NCBI GenBank assembly: GCA_951812755.1
Contig: OX638329.1
Coordinates: 5,915,563-5,979,562 of the forward strand
Direction: 5' to 3'
DNA from: an uncultured Latescibacterota bacterium
GTDB lineage: Bacteria > Latescibacterota > UBA2968
DNA length: 64,000 nucleotides
Position numbers and translations under genes: made by a program
In this document: positions 1-8,681 of the stretch, piece after piece
Layout: every line of letters starts with the position of its first letter
Position numbering within the stretch: the stretch's first letter is position 1
The notes under the pieces: model-generated
The model's database searches: none
Seen by the model: the letters and a program-made list of their open reading frames with translations, nothing else
What the model was told of the DNA's origin: nothing

Positions 1-849
1 AACTGCAATCGCGCCCGACTGCTCGTCGATATGCGTCAGACTGCGAATCAAAAAATCGCCGCGCCCCCGTTCAATTGCGTATTCATCCATCGCCAGCCCC
101 ACAAAAATATTGTAGCGCAAATCGGCTTTCTCTTCTGCAGAGAGCGTATTAATAGCCTCCTTGAGCGCATCGACAGCGGGGCCAAATGCGATCTGCTGGA
201 TCACATTCCCCTCCGCTCTGGTAATCGCATAAGCCTGCCCAAACGGTTGGCAGCCTTGCGCCACCCCCGTAGCCACCTTTATCCCGGACAACAACGCCCC
301 TACCACGCCGTGTTCGCCAATCCACCTGCCACACCATTGCAATGTCTGCGGCGACGCTGAACCCCATGGATTGCCCGATGCGACGCCCCCCACAACAGGC
401 ACATCGCCAGCCATCTCGGCAATCTGTTCCAGACAAGTCGCCGGATTGGAATAAATCCCACACATAAGCACCAGCAACGCATCCTCTGTTCCCTGGGCTG
501 CCACGCGCTCGCCAATAATAACCCCCGCATCGTCACCCTCCGCCACCAGAGGTGTCACCTCGATATGATCTCCGCCCAAAACCAGCACCGCCACCCCAGG
601 CTCGCGATCATTTTCTCGGGCATCCGTCAAAACCCCCATGCCACTACATCCAAATACAGCCTCTGTCTCTACACGATCAATAACAACATCAACCATAGCT
701 GCCGCATCGCCCATGTGGTGATAGGTCAAAAAAAGAAATGCAGCATCAGCCGCAACCTCGCCCAGCCCCTTCATAGCTTCTGACAAAGCGGCCTCAACGG
801 CGAACATGCCATCGGCATCATTTGAATGTCCAGCCCCGGATCGCAGCAT
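1..849 (-). CDS. FIST-domain sensor protein (3' end beyond window)
   Basis: An open frame of 283 codons runs leftwards off the window edge without a stop. It starts at ATG 849, preceded by a GGGGAA-like ribosome site. The protein opens MLRSGAGHSNDADG, then shows a FIST_N-like region with VFGCSGMGVLTDA at about residues 66-78 and VVGGVASGNPWG at about 140, followed by a FIST_C-like stretch with QGCQPFGQAYAITRAEGN. FIST domains are predicted small-ligand (amino-acid) sensors attached to signalling proteins. No kinase or GGDEF domain is visible in the part present. Other ORFs here on both strands are shadows. The family call is from motif recognition; the ligand is unknown. Confidence 0.85.
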   Translation of the reverse strand, partial: MLRSGAGHSNDADGMFAVEAALSEAMKGLGEVAADAAFLFLTYHHMGDAAAMVDVVIDRVETEAVFGCSGMGVLTDARENDREPGVAVLVLGGDHIEVTPLVAEGDDAGVIIGERVAAQGTEDALLVLMCGIYSNPATCLEQIAEMAGDVPVVGGVASGNPWGSASPQTLQWCGRWIGEHGVVGALLSGIKVATGVAQGCQPFGQAYAITRAEGNVIQQIAFGPAVDALKEAINTLSAEEKADLRYNIFVGLAMDEYAIERGRGDFLIRSLTHIDEQSGAIAV

Positions 850-1080
850 ATCTTCCCCACGACAAAAACGAATTCTAAAAAATATTGTCAAGCAATATAG
901 AGGGAAAAAACCGCAGATCAAACAATTTCCGAACCGACCTTTTTGCGCGGTTTGCTACCCGATATATATTTATATTATTTCCGAACAATGCTTGCCACAT
1001 ATATGTAAATACATTATATTAAGTTGCTCTGAAATTATAGCTCTATTCCCCCTCTAAAATCACCCCAAAGAGCCTTCCCA

Positions 1081-1548
1081 ATGAATCTGAATTACAGTCT
1101 CCATAACGACACCGTAAAACACGTTGATCTCTCTTTTTACGTCGAAGTACAAAAAGACAATCCCGTTGATCAAGTCATCGCCAAAATGCAGACCAGCCAG
1201 CGCAAATGCGCGCTGGTAATGGATCATGGCAAACTAATCGGCATCTTTACAGCGCACGATATTGCCCGCCGCGTGATCGATCAATCCGAAGCACTCAACG
1301 AGCCTATAGAAACGATCATGACCCCCGATCCGCTCACCCTACAATCGGATATCACACTGATCGAAGCCATCCGATTTATGAGCGACAAACCCCACCGCTA
1401 CATGCCTGTTGTAGATGCAGAAGGGCGCGTAATGGGCACACTGACACACTATGCCATCATCAAATACATGAGCGACCACTTCCCAGAAGAAATCTACAAC
1501 TTACCGCCAACGCCCGACCACTTTGCCAGCACTCGGGCTGGAGCCTAA
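1081..1548 (+). CDS. Two-CBS-domain protein
   Basis: 155 aa, soluble, made almost entirely of two CBS motifs (about residues 15-75 and 80-140). Typical CBS features are ALVMDHGKLIGIFTAHDIA in the first and RYMPVVDAEGRVMGTLT in the second, joined by IMTPDPLTL. CBS pairs bind adenosyl nucleotides (AMP, ATP, SAM, NADH) and regulate partner enzymes. It lies 18 nt upstream of korA, and the korB gene of the same operon carries its own fused CBS pair, so a role in nucleotide-dependent control of the oxidoreductase is a fair inference. No catalytic domain is present. The ribosome site is weak. Confidence 0.9.
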   Translation: MNLNYSLHNDTVKHVDLSFYVEVQKDNPVDQVIAKMQTSQRKCALVMDHGKLIGIFTAHDIARRVIDQSEALNEPIETIMTPDPLTLQSDITLIEAIRFMSDKPHRYMPVVDAEGRVMGTLTHYAIIKYMSDHFPEEIYNLPPTPDHFASTRAGA

Positions 1549-1566
1549 AATATTTCAGGAGGATTT

Positions 1567-3450
1567 ATGGCCGAAATAGACATCAAGGAAACGGCCGAAT
1601 CGGCGCTTTTTGAACTGTCCGAAATCGAATCAATTGCCATTCGCTTTGCAGGTGATTCCGGCGATGGCAGTCAGCTCATCGGCAAAGAATTTGCCAACAC
1701 CTCAGCAATTGTCGGCAATGACATCAGCACCCTGCCGGACTTTCCCGCTGAAATCCGCGCACCTGCCGGCACATTACCCGGCGTTAGCGGGTTTCAAATC
1801 CACATTTCCAGCGAAGACATATACACGCCCGGCGATGAGCCGCAAGTCCTCGTGGCGATGAACCCGGCAGCACTCAAAGCCAATGTCAACGATCTTCCAG
1901 ACGGCGGCATCATCATTGCCAATACAGACAACTTCACGCGCAACAATCTGCGCAAAGCCGGATATGACAGCGACCCCCTCGAAGGCAATGACCTCTCCAA
2001 TTACCGCGTGGTCAAAGTTCCCCTCACCACACTGCACAAAGCAGCCGTCGCACACGTTGAGGGCCTGACCAATCGCCAGATTGACATGATGAAAAACTTC
2101 TTCGCACTGGGCCTGTCATACTGGATTTTTGACCGCCCGATCGAACCGACCATTCGCATGCTTGAAAAGAAATTTCAGGGCAAAGACGAAATCATCGATG
2201 GCAACGTTAGCACCCTGAAAGCCGGCTACAACTTTGGTGAAACAGTCGAAGAATTTCAGGTTCAGTACCAGGTAAAAAAAGCCGTCGTCGCACCGGGCAC
2301 TTATCGCGCCGTCACAGGGACACAAGCCACGGCAATAGGCATGGTCACCGCGGCTCACAAAGCGGGCAAAACCCTCTTTTACGGCAGCTACCCCATCACG
2401 CCGGCCAGCGCAGTGCTCGAAGAATTGGCCGCATTGAAAAATTTTGACGTGCGAACCTTTCAGGCAGAAGATGAAATTTCCGCACTGGGCTCGGTCATTG
2501 GCGCTGCTTTTGGGGGCGCGTTTGCCGCCACGGGCACCAGTGGCCCCGGCATCGCACTGAAAAGCGAAGCCATGAACCTCGCCCTGATGATGGAATTACC
2601 CCTCGTTATCTGCGACTTTCAGCGCGGCGGTCCCAGCACTGGCATGCCCACCAAAACAGAACAATCGGACCTGCTCCAATGCATGTTTGGTCGCAATGGC
2701 GACAGTCCCATCCCCATTGTCTCACCGGCCACGCCCTCAGACTGCTTTGACATGGTCATCGAAGCGTTTCGCATTGCCGTTGAAACCATGAGTCCCGTCA
2801 TCTTTCTCTCCGATGGATACCTCAACACCAGTGCTGAACCGTGGAAAATTCCCGATCCAGATGATATTCCGACCATACAGACCGAGCACAGAACCGATCC
2901 CGATGGCTTCTTGCCCTATCTGCGAGATCCAAAAACTCTATCTCGTCCCTGGGTATTGCCGGGCACGCCGGGCCTTGAACACAGACTTGGTGGACTGGGC
3001 AAAGAAGACGGCACAGGCAATGTGTCCTACGACCCGGATGACAACCAGCACATGGCCAACATACGCGCCGAACGCCTGGCGCGCATCGCCGACCGCATTC
3101 CGCTCCAGCATGTCATGGGTCCCAAATCGGGCGATTTGCTCGTCCTGGGCTGGGGATGTACTTATGGCGCGATCCGTTCGGGAGTGCGTAGAATGCGACA
3201 GCAAGGCTATTCGGTTGCCGCAGCGCATCTGCGCTATCTCAACCCATTCCCTAAAAATCTGGGTGCAATACTGTCGAGTTACAAAACCATACTCATCCCC
3301 GAACTCAACATGGGACAATTGTCTTTGCTGCTCCAGGCCCGATATCCCACACAGGTCATCGTCCCCTTCAATAAAGTTCAGGGATTGCCTTTCAAAATTT
3401 CAGATATCACCGGCAAAATTGCCGAAATACTGGGTACTCCCTCGTCCTAA
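1567..3450 (+). CDS. korA: 2-oxoacid:ferredoxin oxidoreductase, fused gamma-alpha subunit
   Basis: 627 aa with an AGGAGG ribosome site 6 nt upstream. The N-terminal 190 residues are the gamma domain (IRFAGDSGDGSQLIGKEF; LPDFPAEIRAPAGTLPGVSG). Residues about 245-627 are the alpha part, with GSYPITPASAVLEELA and TGTSGPGIALKSEAMNLA. This gamma-alpha fusion is the usual KorA layout. With the beta subunit it oxidatively decarboxylates a 2-oxoacid (most likely 2-oxoglutarate) to the acyl-CoA, reducing ferredoxin. No 4Fe-4S delta subunit is encoded nearby. Substrate choice between 2-oxoglutarate and other 2-oxoacids cannot be settled by eye. Cotranscribed with the CBS gene upstream and korB 12 nt downstream. 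Confidence 0.92.
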   Translation: MAEIDIKETAESALFELSEIESIAIRFAGDSGDGSQLIGKEFANTSAIVGNDISTLPDFPAEIRAPAGTLPGVSGFQIHISSEDIYTPGDEPQVLVAMNPAALKANVNDLPDGGIIIANTDNFTRNNLRKAGYDSDPLEGNDLSNYRVVKVPLTTLHKAAVAHVEGLTNRQIDMMKNFFALGLSYWIFDRPIEPTIRMLEKKFQGKDEIIDGNVSTLKAGYNFGETVEEFQVQYQVKKAVVAPGTYRAVTGTQATAIGMVTAAHKAGKTLFYGSYPITPASAVLEELAALKNFDVRTFQAEDEISALGSVIGAAFGGAFAATGTSGPGIALKSEAMNLALMMELPLVICDFQRGGPSTGMPTKTEQSDLLQCMFGRNGDSPIPIVSPATPSDCFDMVIEAFRIAVETMSPVIFLSDGYLNTSAEPWKIPDPDDIPTIQTEHRTDPDGFLPYLRDPKTLSRPWVLPGTPGLEHRLGGLGKEDGTGNVSYDPDDNQHMANIRAERLARIADRIPLQHVMGPKSGDLLVLGWGCTYGAIRSGVRRMRQQGYSVAAAHLRYLNPFPKNLGAILSSYKTILIPELNMGQLSLLLQARYPTQVIVPFNKVQGLPFKISDITGKIAEILGTPSS

Positions 3451-3462
3451 AGGAATCCAAAC

Positions 3463-5004
3463 ATGGCAGACGCTATTGAAACACTGACGCGAAAAGACTT
3501 CGTATCCGACCAGGAAGTGCGCTGGTGCCCCGGTTGTGGTGATTACGCCATCCTCGCACAGATGCAGCGCGTGTTGCCCGAAATGGGCATTGCGCGGGAA
3601 GATATGGTCTTTATATCGGGCATTGGTTGCTCCAGCCGATTCCCCTATTATATGAACACGTACGGTCTGCACACCATTCACGGTCGCGCGGCAACCGTGG
3701 CGACTGGCCTCAAAGTGGCCAATCCCGACCTGCATGTGTGGGTAATCACCGGCGATGGCGACAGCCTATCCATAGGCGGCAATCACCTGTTGCATGTGCT
3801 GCGTCGCAATGTCGATCTCAACATCATACTCTTCAACAATGCGATCTACGGCCTCACCAAAGGGCAATACTCGCCCACATCGCCGCCGGGTACGCGCACC
3901 TATTCGTCGCCCATGGGCTCTGTGGAACAGGATTTCAATGCCATATCTGTTGCCCTGGCAGCCGAAGCCACCTTTGTCGCCCGCAGCGTTGACCGCAACA
4001 CCAAACACATGGCCGAGATCCTCAAACGCGCCACCGAACATCGCGGCACGTCCTTTGTCGAAATTTATCAGAACTGCAACATCTACAACGACGGTGCCTG
4101 GTTTTTTGCCACCCAGGCGGATGTCAAAGACGATCAGACAGTGATTCTGGAACACGGCCAACCCATCATTTTTGGCAAAGACCGCGACAAAGGCATCCGT
4201 ATCAACGGACTTGCGCCCGAAGTTGTAACCCTGGGCAATGGCGTGTCGGAAAGCGACTTGCTCGCACACGACGAAACCCTGGATAATCCAGCCCATGCGT
4301 ATTTGCTCAGCCGCCTCACACATCCGGATTATCCGGTGCCATTCGGCGTATTTCGCTGTGTCGAACGTCCAATTTACGAAGAGCAAATCATCGCACAGGG
4401 CCGCCAGGCGGTTGAAGAACGCGGCGCAGGTGATCTCAATGCCCTGTATCACGCGACAGACACCTGGATTGTTCCCGAAGGTCCCGACGCCGAGACCGTG
4501 CAAGAAGTCCACGAAGAATTGCCCACATCGAATATCATTCCCGATATCGATCAAGAAGACCCCATGGCACCGCGCACCGCGCTTCAGCAACTGCTCTACG
4601 ATCCGATCTCATCGCTCGATCTGCCAGCGCCCGAATGCGTATCTGCCGACACCTCGGTAGCAGATGCCGTCGAGACCATGCGCAGCAAAAATATGGGTTG
4701 TTTGCTGGTCGTTGACAAACAGGGCTTGTTGCGCGGCATATTCGCACAGGGCGATCTCTTTGAAAAAGTTGCCGGGCGCGATATAGACCTCAAAAAAATA
4801 ACGATCGATAGCCTGATGACCAAAGACCCCACCGCATTGAAAACATCTGATCCCATCGGTCATCTCCTGCACCTGATGTCTCTACACGGCTTCCGCCACA
4901 TACCCATTGTAGATCCCGATGGGCGTCCCGTGGGCCTGGCATCCTTCAAAGTCATGCTCAGGTTCACTGGCGGACTCTTCTCAGATGACATATCGCCCAA
5001 CTAA
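3463..5004 (+). CDS. korB: 2-oxoacid:ferredoxin oxidoreductase beta subunit fused to a CBS pair
   Basis: 513 aa, AAAGGA site upstream. Residues 1 to about 330 are the thiamine-diphosphate beta subunit: RWCPGCGDYAILAQM near the N-terminus, SGIGCSSRFPYY, and GDGDSLSIGGNH with NNAIYGLTKGQYSPTS (TPP/Mg site). Stand-alone KorB proteins are about 290-350 aa. Here about 180 residues are added, and residues about 380-510 form two CBS motifs (GCLLVVDKQGLLRGIFAQGD; RHIPIVDPDGRPVGLASF). The extension is in frame with no sign of a frameshift. With the separate CBS protein at the head of the operon this suggests allosteric control by adenine nucleotides. A strong hairpin terminator follows. Confidence 0.92.
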   Translation: MADAIETLTRKDFVSDQEVRWCPGCGDYAILAQMQRVLPEMGIAREDMVFISGIGCSSRFPYYMNTYGLHTIHGRAATVATGLKVANPDLHVWVITGDGDSLSIGGNHLLHVLRRNVDLNIILFNNAIYGLTKGQYSPTSPPGTRTYSSPMGSVEQDFNAISVALAAEATFVARSVDRNTKHMAEILKRATEHRGTSFVEIYQNCNIYNDGAWFFATQADVKDDQTVILEHGQPIIFGKDRDKGIRINGLAPEVVTLGNGVSESDLLAHDETLDNPAHAYLLSRLTHPDYPVPFGVFRCVERPIYEEQIIAQGRQAVEERGAGDLNALYHATDTWIVPEGPDAETVQEVHEELPTSNIIPDIDQEDPMAPRTALQQLLYDPISSLDLPAPECVSADTSVADAVETMRSKNMGCLLVVDKQGLLRGIFAQGDLFEKVAGRDIDLKKITIDSLMTKDPTALKTSDPIGHLLHLMSLHGFRHIPIVDPDGRPVGLASFKVMLRFTGGLFSDDISPN

Positions 5005-5026
5005 CGCGCGTCAATACCACAGCGCG

Positions 5027-5066
5027 AAAAGAGTCCGCAAGCAACCTCGCGGACTCTTTTTTATTG
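5027..5066 (+). terminator. Rho-independent terminator after korB
   Basis: A 12-bp perfect stem, AAAAGAGTCCGC / GCGGACTCTTTT, with a 10-nt loop and a T-run, 22 nt after the korB stop. A closely similar terminator lies at 13140-13178, with matching flanks, suggesting a duplicated segment. Confidence 0.9.
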
Positions 5067-5087
5067 GAAAAAAGAGGGAAGCACGCC

Positions 5088-5900
5088 GTGAGCACCGCTG
5101 TCGAACGCGACTATCTGCTGGGAACAAAGGACGAGGAACTGCACCGCCTGCAAGCGCAACACAATACATGGCAGGCCGAGACCACAGACTTGTGGGATCG
5201 CGTCGGTTTTCGCGCTGGGCAAACGATTCTCGACCTCGGTTGTGGCCCGGGCTTTACGAGTTTAGAACTCGGCGAGCGCGTGGGCGCAAGAGGGCGCGTT
5301 CTGGCCGTGGATGGATCAAAGAAATTCGCGGATTTTCTCCGACACCGCGCAGCATCAGCCGGTATGACGCAAATTGAGGTCGCCGTAGCGGATGTCCGCA
5401 CCCTTGATCTGCCAGCCGCTTCTATAGACGCTGCGTTCGCCCGTTGGCTACTCTGCTTCATAAAAGAGCCACAAAGGGTAATTGAGCAGGTGGCCTGCAC
5501 GCTTAAAAGGGGCGGACGCCTGCTCGTTATGGATTACTGCGCTTATGGGGCATTTGTCGCCCAGATCGAATATCCCCACTTGCGGCGCGTGCTGCAGGCG
5601 GTACACAAGAGCTTCGGCGATGGGCTCGCGATCGGCAATAAGCTGCCGCATCTCATGGAACGTTGTGGCCTGGAGGTCGTGGAAGTCGTTCCCATCGGCG
5701 GTATTGCCCGCCCGGGCAACCGCATCTGGTGCTGGATAGAAGATTTCTTGCGCATGTACCTGCCTGAACTCGTGGCACGCGGCGCATTGCGCGAAGAAGA
5801 TTGCGCGGCGCATTGGGAAGAATGGCAAACAAATGCCCGCGATCCGCAAGCCTATATTTCATCGCCATCAATGGTCGGCGCAATTGGCGTCAAGGTTTAA
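5088..5900 (+). CDS. Class I SAM-dependent methyltransferase
   Basis: 270 aa from GTG 5088, which follows GAGGGAA at a good distance; an in-frame TTG at 5064 lies in the terminator tail and is less likely. The Rossmann methyltransferase motif I is TILDLGCGPGFTSLELGE (about residue 46), followed by an acidic strand end VLAVDGS and motif IV-like IDAAFARWLLCF. It resembles the UbiE/Methyltransf_25-type small-molecule methyltransferases. The substrate is unknown. It is the first gene after the korB terminator and the start of an accessory segment; the kinase-like gene downstream is 59 nt away. Confidence 0.85.
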   Translation: MSTAVERDYLLGTKDEELHRLQAQHNTWQAETTDLWDRVGFRAGQTILDLGCGPGFTSLELGERVGARGRVLAVDGSKKFADFLRHRAASAGMTQIEVAVADVRTLDLPAASIDAAFARWLLCFIKEPQRVIEQVACTLKRGGRLLVMDYCAYGAFVAQIEYPHLRRVLQAVHKSFGDGLAIGNKLPHLMERCGLEVVEVVPIGGIARPGNRIWCWIEDFLRMYLPELVARGALREEDCAAHWEEWQTNARDPQAYISSPSMVGAIGVKV

Positions 5901-5959
5901 GTAGGGACAATCCCTCAGAACTTCTGTAAATTTAACCACTCGATACAGTAAATAATCCC

Positions 5960-6526
5960 ATGAAATTCATAATTATATTCGGACCCCCTGCTGTCGGAAA
6001 AATGACTGTGGGTTATGAACTGGCGAAACTCACGAACCTGAAGGTCTTCCACAATCACATGACCATTGAAATCGCGCTTAATTTTTTTAATTTCGGCCAG
6101 CCTGAATTTCATCGGTTAGTAAACGAATTTAGACAACGCATTTTTGAGGAAGTCGCAAACAGTAATTTACCGGGACTGATCTTCACCTACGTCTGGGCAT
6201 TCAACCATCCATCGGACAAGAACTTTATAGACCAATGCTGCGATATTTTTCGGGCAAAAGGAGGAACAATCTATTTCGTCGAACTCGAAGCAGACCAGGA
6301 AGAGCGCCTCAAGCGGAACGCATCTCCATTAAGACTAAAACAGAAACCTTCAAAACGCGATATTGAAGCATCGAGAAAAAATCTGATCGAAAGTGACCAA
6401 AATTACAAACTCAATTCAAATGGCGATTTCTTTTATCCACAAAATTACGTAAAAATTAACAACACCAGATTAACACCTTCGGAAACTGCAAAAAGGATCG
6501 CACAGGCTTTCGGATTTCATGTCTGA
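5960..6526 (+). CDS. P-loop nucleotide kinase-like protein (AAA_33 type)
   Basis: 188 aa. The N-terminus is a Walker A strand-loop, FIIIFGPPAVGKMTVGYELA, followed by HNHMTIEIALNFF, a layout seen in small P-loop kinases of the shikimate kinase/chloramphenicol phosphotransferase/AAA_33 group. A lid-like region (EERLKRNASPLRLKQ, residues about 114-128) fits a phosphotransferase. No substrate-specific motif is recognised. The gene is noticeably richer in A+T than korAB. The stretch just upstream (about 5911-5926) matches the last codons of the Gfo/Idh gene at 14146-14160 over 15 nt, a possible duplication trace. Confidence 0.7.
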   Translation: MKFIIIFGPPAVGKMTVGYELAKLTNLKVFHNHMTIEIALNFFNFGQPEFHRLVNEFRQRIFEEVANSNLPGLIFTYVWAFNHPSDKNFIDQCCDIFRAKGGTIYFVELEADQEERLKRNASPLRLKQKPSKRDIEASRKNLIESDQNYKLNSNGDFFYPQNYVKINNTRLTPSETAKRIAQAFGFHV

Positions 6527-6530
6527 AATT

Positions 6531-6585
6531 ACAAAATATACGTGACAGATTGCGTTGCTTCGCGTATCATGAAAGTCAAAGCATC
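6531..6585 (+). repeat. Leader repeat, copy 1
   Basis: This 55-nt element (ACAAAATATACGTGACAG... CTTCGCGTATCATGAA) recurs at 14167-14221 with about 80% identity. Copy 2 sits directly before the PhyH gene and copy 1 directly before the cold-shock/TPR/AAA gene. The core has short inverted ends ATACG/CGTAT. It could be a transcription-factor site or promoter region; the function is unknown. Confidence 0.6.
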
Positions 6586-6614
6586 CATAATCGCAATAGA
6601 TGATCGGAGAAAAT

Positions 6615-6935
6615 ATGAATGCTCGATTAATACAAGAACAAGTCCCCCTTGAAAGTCAGGTCAAATTTTCTCTTCAAGGCGGTGGCGATATCTCGGGCAA
6701 GCTCGTAGAAATTGGACGGGAGCATATCAAAATTGAAGTCGAGGAAAACCAGCCCCCAGCCGTGATTTGCATTTCGCGGGTTACTTCTTGGCGGTCTTTG
6801 ACAAGTCCCCCCCAAAGGAAAAAAAGTGAAGACCCAGTTCCAGCCAGTGTAGAAAACCAACCACCACAAGGCCATATTGTTCTTTATTTTTCTGAGAAAG
6901 GCTTTGGTTTTATCGCTAACCCGAAAAATTCATAA
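6615..6935 (+). CDS. Cold-shock/TPR/AAA ATPase, 5' fragment cut by an IS
   Basis: 106 codons from ATG 6615 (site GGAGAAAAT just upstream; an in-frame ATG at 6600 is less likely). Residues about 10-60 look like a small Sm/S1-type barrel (GKLVEIGREHIKIEVEEN). Residues about 88-104 begin a cold-shock domain (GHIVLYFSEKGFGFIANP). The frame then enters the IS and stops at once. The rest of the cold-shock domain (NRYFFHITKITDPDL) is found intact after the IS at 8640. Deleting 6929-8635 and one GAAAAA copy restores ANPKNRYFFHI in frame, so the two ORFs were one gene of about 1,290 codons. On its own this piece is a dead fragment. Confidence 0.85.
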   Translation: MNARLIQEQVPLESQVKFSLQGGGDISGKLVEIGREHIKIEVEENQPPAVICISRVTSWRSLTSPPQRKKSEDPVPASVENQPPQGHIVLYFSEKGFGFIANPKNS

Positions 6936-7019
6936 AAAAGGTAGTTTCCCTATTCAAGTTATTGTATTATATTAGGTTACACGCATAACCATTGAACAAT
7001 AAACTTGGGAGAAACTACC

Positions 7020-8363
7020 GTGAGCACACAAGATAATCATAGCAAGGTTCCTTTGGCAAGCATTTTCGGAAAACGTCTCGACCTCGCCTTTGATGGGGGT
7101 ATTCTCACCAGCGATAGCGGTGTCTTATTGCTTCGAGAAGTGGAGGCCAAAACCGGCATTTTATCACGCATCATTGAGGCGATCAAAGACCGTCGGCATC
7201 CAAGTTATGTGGCTCACAGTGTGTCAGAGTTGGTCAAGCAGCGGGTGTTTCAAATCGCCTGCGGGTATGAAGATGCCAATGATTGCGATGCCTTAAAAAG
7301 CGATCCCGGCTTCAAGGCGGCGTGTGGTCGCTTGCCCTTGCAGGGGAAAGATCTGAGTAGTCAACCCACGATGAGTCGGTTTGAGAATCAGATGAGCAGA
7401 AGCGATTTGTATCGCGTTGCTCGTGCCTTCCTCGATTGTTTTATTGCCTCGTATAAAAAGCCGCCTTCGTCGATCATCTTAGATATAGATGATACACAAG
7501 ACACGGTTTATGGGACGCAGCAGTTGTCCTTATTCAATGGGTATTTGGGTGCCTACGCCTACCAACCCTTGCACATTTACGAAGGGCAATCGGGTAAGCT
7601 AATCACGACGATTTTGCGTCCGGGTGTGCGTCCTGATGGCAAACAGATTGTCACGATTCTCAAGCGGTTAGTCGCTTATATTCGTCAGGCTTGGCCTCAT
7701 GTGGCACTCTTTTTGCGAGGCGATGCCCACTTCTCAAGTCCAGAAGTCCAGGACTTCTGTGCGACAAAGGACCTCTATTTTATCCTCGGACAGACCGCCA
7801 ATACCCGACTTTTAACCTTGGCAAAGCCCCTTATAGATCAGGCCAAAAGCCTGTATGCAGATACCGGGCAACCGGTGCGACTTTTTACCTCATTTTATTA
7901 CCAAGCCCAGACTTGGACCTGTGCCAGACGCATCATCTGCAAAGCTGAAATCACCGCCCGAGGCCAAAACACACGCTTTGTCGTGACCAACCTTGAAAGT
8001 TCAAGGGCCTCCTTTATCTACCAAAACATCTATTGTGCGCGCGGACAGATGGAAAACTTCATTAAAAATCACAAGACCTTTCTCCACTCAGACCGCACAT
8101 CCTGTCACGCTTTTGGAGCCAATCAGTTCCGCCTCTTCCTCCATTCGGCTGCCTATGTCTTGTTGCACAGTTTAGCGCAAATCGGATTGCAGGGCACAAC
8201 GTGGATAAACGCACAGGTCAATACACTCCAAAATCGCTTTCTTAAAGTCGCAGGACGCGTCTGTGAGTTGAAAACTAAGATCACCTTCCATCTGCCTATG
8301 TCATTTCCATTGCCACACTTGTATGATAAAATCCTGAGCAATCTGGCAAAAGCTGTGCCATAA
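7020..8363 (+). CDS. IS1380-family transposase
   Basis: 447 aa from GTG 7020 with GGGAGA upstream (TTG 7005 is an alternative). The DDE catalytic fold is visible: LDIDDTQDTVYG for the first Asp, LFLRGDAHFSSPEVQDF for the second, and GQMENFIKNHKT for the Glu. The N-terminal part, LTSDSGVLLLREVEAK and VFQIACGYEDANDCDALKSDP, is characteristic of the IS1380 family (about 430-460 aa). The frame is complete, so the element may still be active. No second copy is in the window. Confidence 0.93.
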   Translation: MSTQDNHSKVPLASIFGKRLDLAFDGGILTSDSGVLLLREVEAKTGILSRIIEAIKDRRHPSYVAHSVSELVKQRVFQIACGYEDANDCDALKSDPGFKAACGRLPLQGKDLSSQPTMSRFENQMSRSDLYRVARAFLDCFIASYKKPPSSIILDIDDTQDTVYGTQQLSLFNGYLGAYAYQPLHIYEGQSGKLITTILRPGVRPDGKQIVTILKRLVAYIRQAWPHVALFLRGDAHFSSPEVQDFCATKDLYFILGQTANTRLLTLAKPLIDQAKSLYADTGQPVRLFTSFYYQAQTWTCARRIICKAEITARGQNTRFVVTNLESSRASFIYQNIYCARGQMENFIKNHKTFLHSDRTSCHAFGANQFRLFLHSAAYVLLHSLAQIGLQGTTWINAQVNTLQNRFLKVAGRVCELKTKITFHLPMSFPLPHLYDKILSNLAKAVP

Positions 8364-8635
8364 CTCGTCAACCGGGGAGGGGGAAGGGGGCTGCACCATC
8401 ATTGGCTGACTTTACAAATACACCGACCGCTCCACACAAAGAGCAGGCAAGGGCGAGTCTGTACTTTTTGACACCCTCAGGGACGGGCAGGTGACGATGC
8501 TGGGCGGCTTGCTCCTTATGAACACGCCTATGCAGGCAGACAAGACTGCAAACGCCCTAATTTTGATGCTTGGAACCCACGCCGACTGCCATACACAACC
8601 AAACATTACTGTTCATGAATTAGTCGGGCTAAAAA
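8364..8635. other. IS right arm with a possible gene remnant
   Basis: This is the non-coding right arm of the IS. Reading the minus strand from about 8555 to 8405, an open frame gives CLHRRVHKEQAAQHRHLPVP and later LACSLCGAVGV, which looks like a degraded Cys/His-rich protein end. No start codon belongs to this frame, and no family can be named. It may be a remnant carried by the element or chance. Confidence 0.3.
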
Positions 8636-8681
8636 GAAAAACAGGTATTTCTTTCATATAACAAAAATTACAGATCCTGAT

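Larger units (their letters stand above)
6929..8635 (+). mobile_element. IS1380-type insertion sequence with 6-bp target duplication
   Basis: About 1.7 kb flanked by GAAAAA at 6923-6928 and 8636-8641. Removing the element and one duplicate rejoins the host reading frame exactly. It carries one IS1380-like transposase. The left end has an internal inverted repeat (GGTAGTTTCCC 6940-6950 against GGGAGAAACTACC 7007-7019). I could not find convincing terminal inverted repeats, and the 270-nt right arm contains an unexplained fragment, so the true ends or a composite structure remain open. Confidence 0.8.

Noticed and set aside
31-783. Plus-strand and short minus-strand ORFs over the FIST region
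   Set aside because: They are out of frame with the open frame that runs from 849 off the left edge, which alone has recognisable FIST motifs.
3766-4590. 274-aa ORF opposite korB
   Set aside because: It is the complement of a conserved thiamine-enzyme coding region, with no ribosome site or family features.
8412-8606. 64-aa minus ORF in the IS arm as a gene
   Set aside because: The composition does not look like protein in that frame; a neighbouring frame looks more protein-like but has no start, so only a remnant is recorded.
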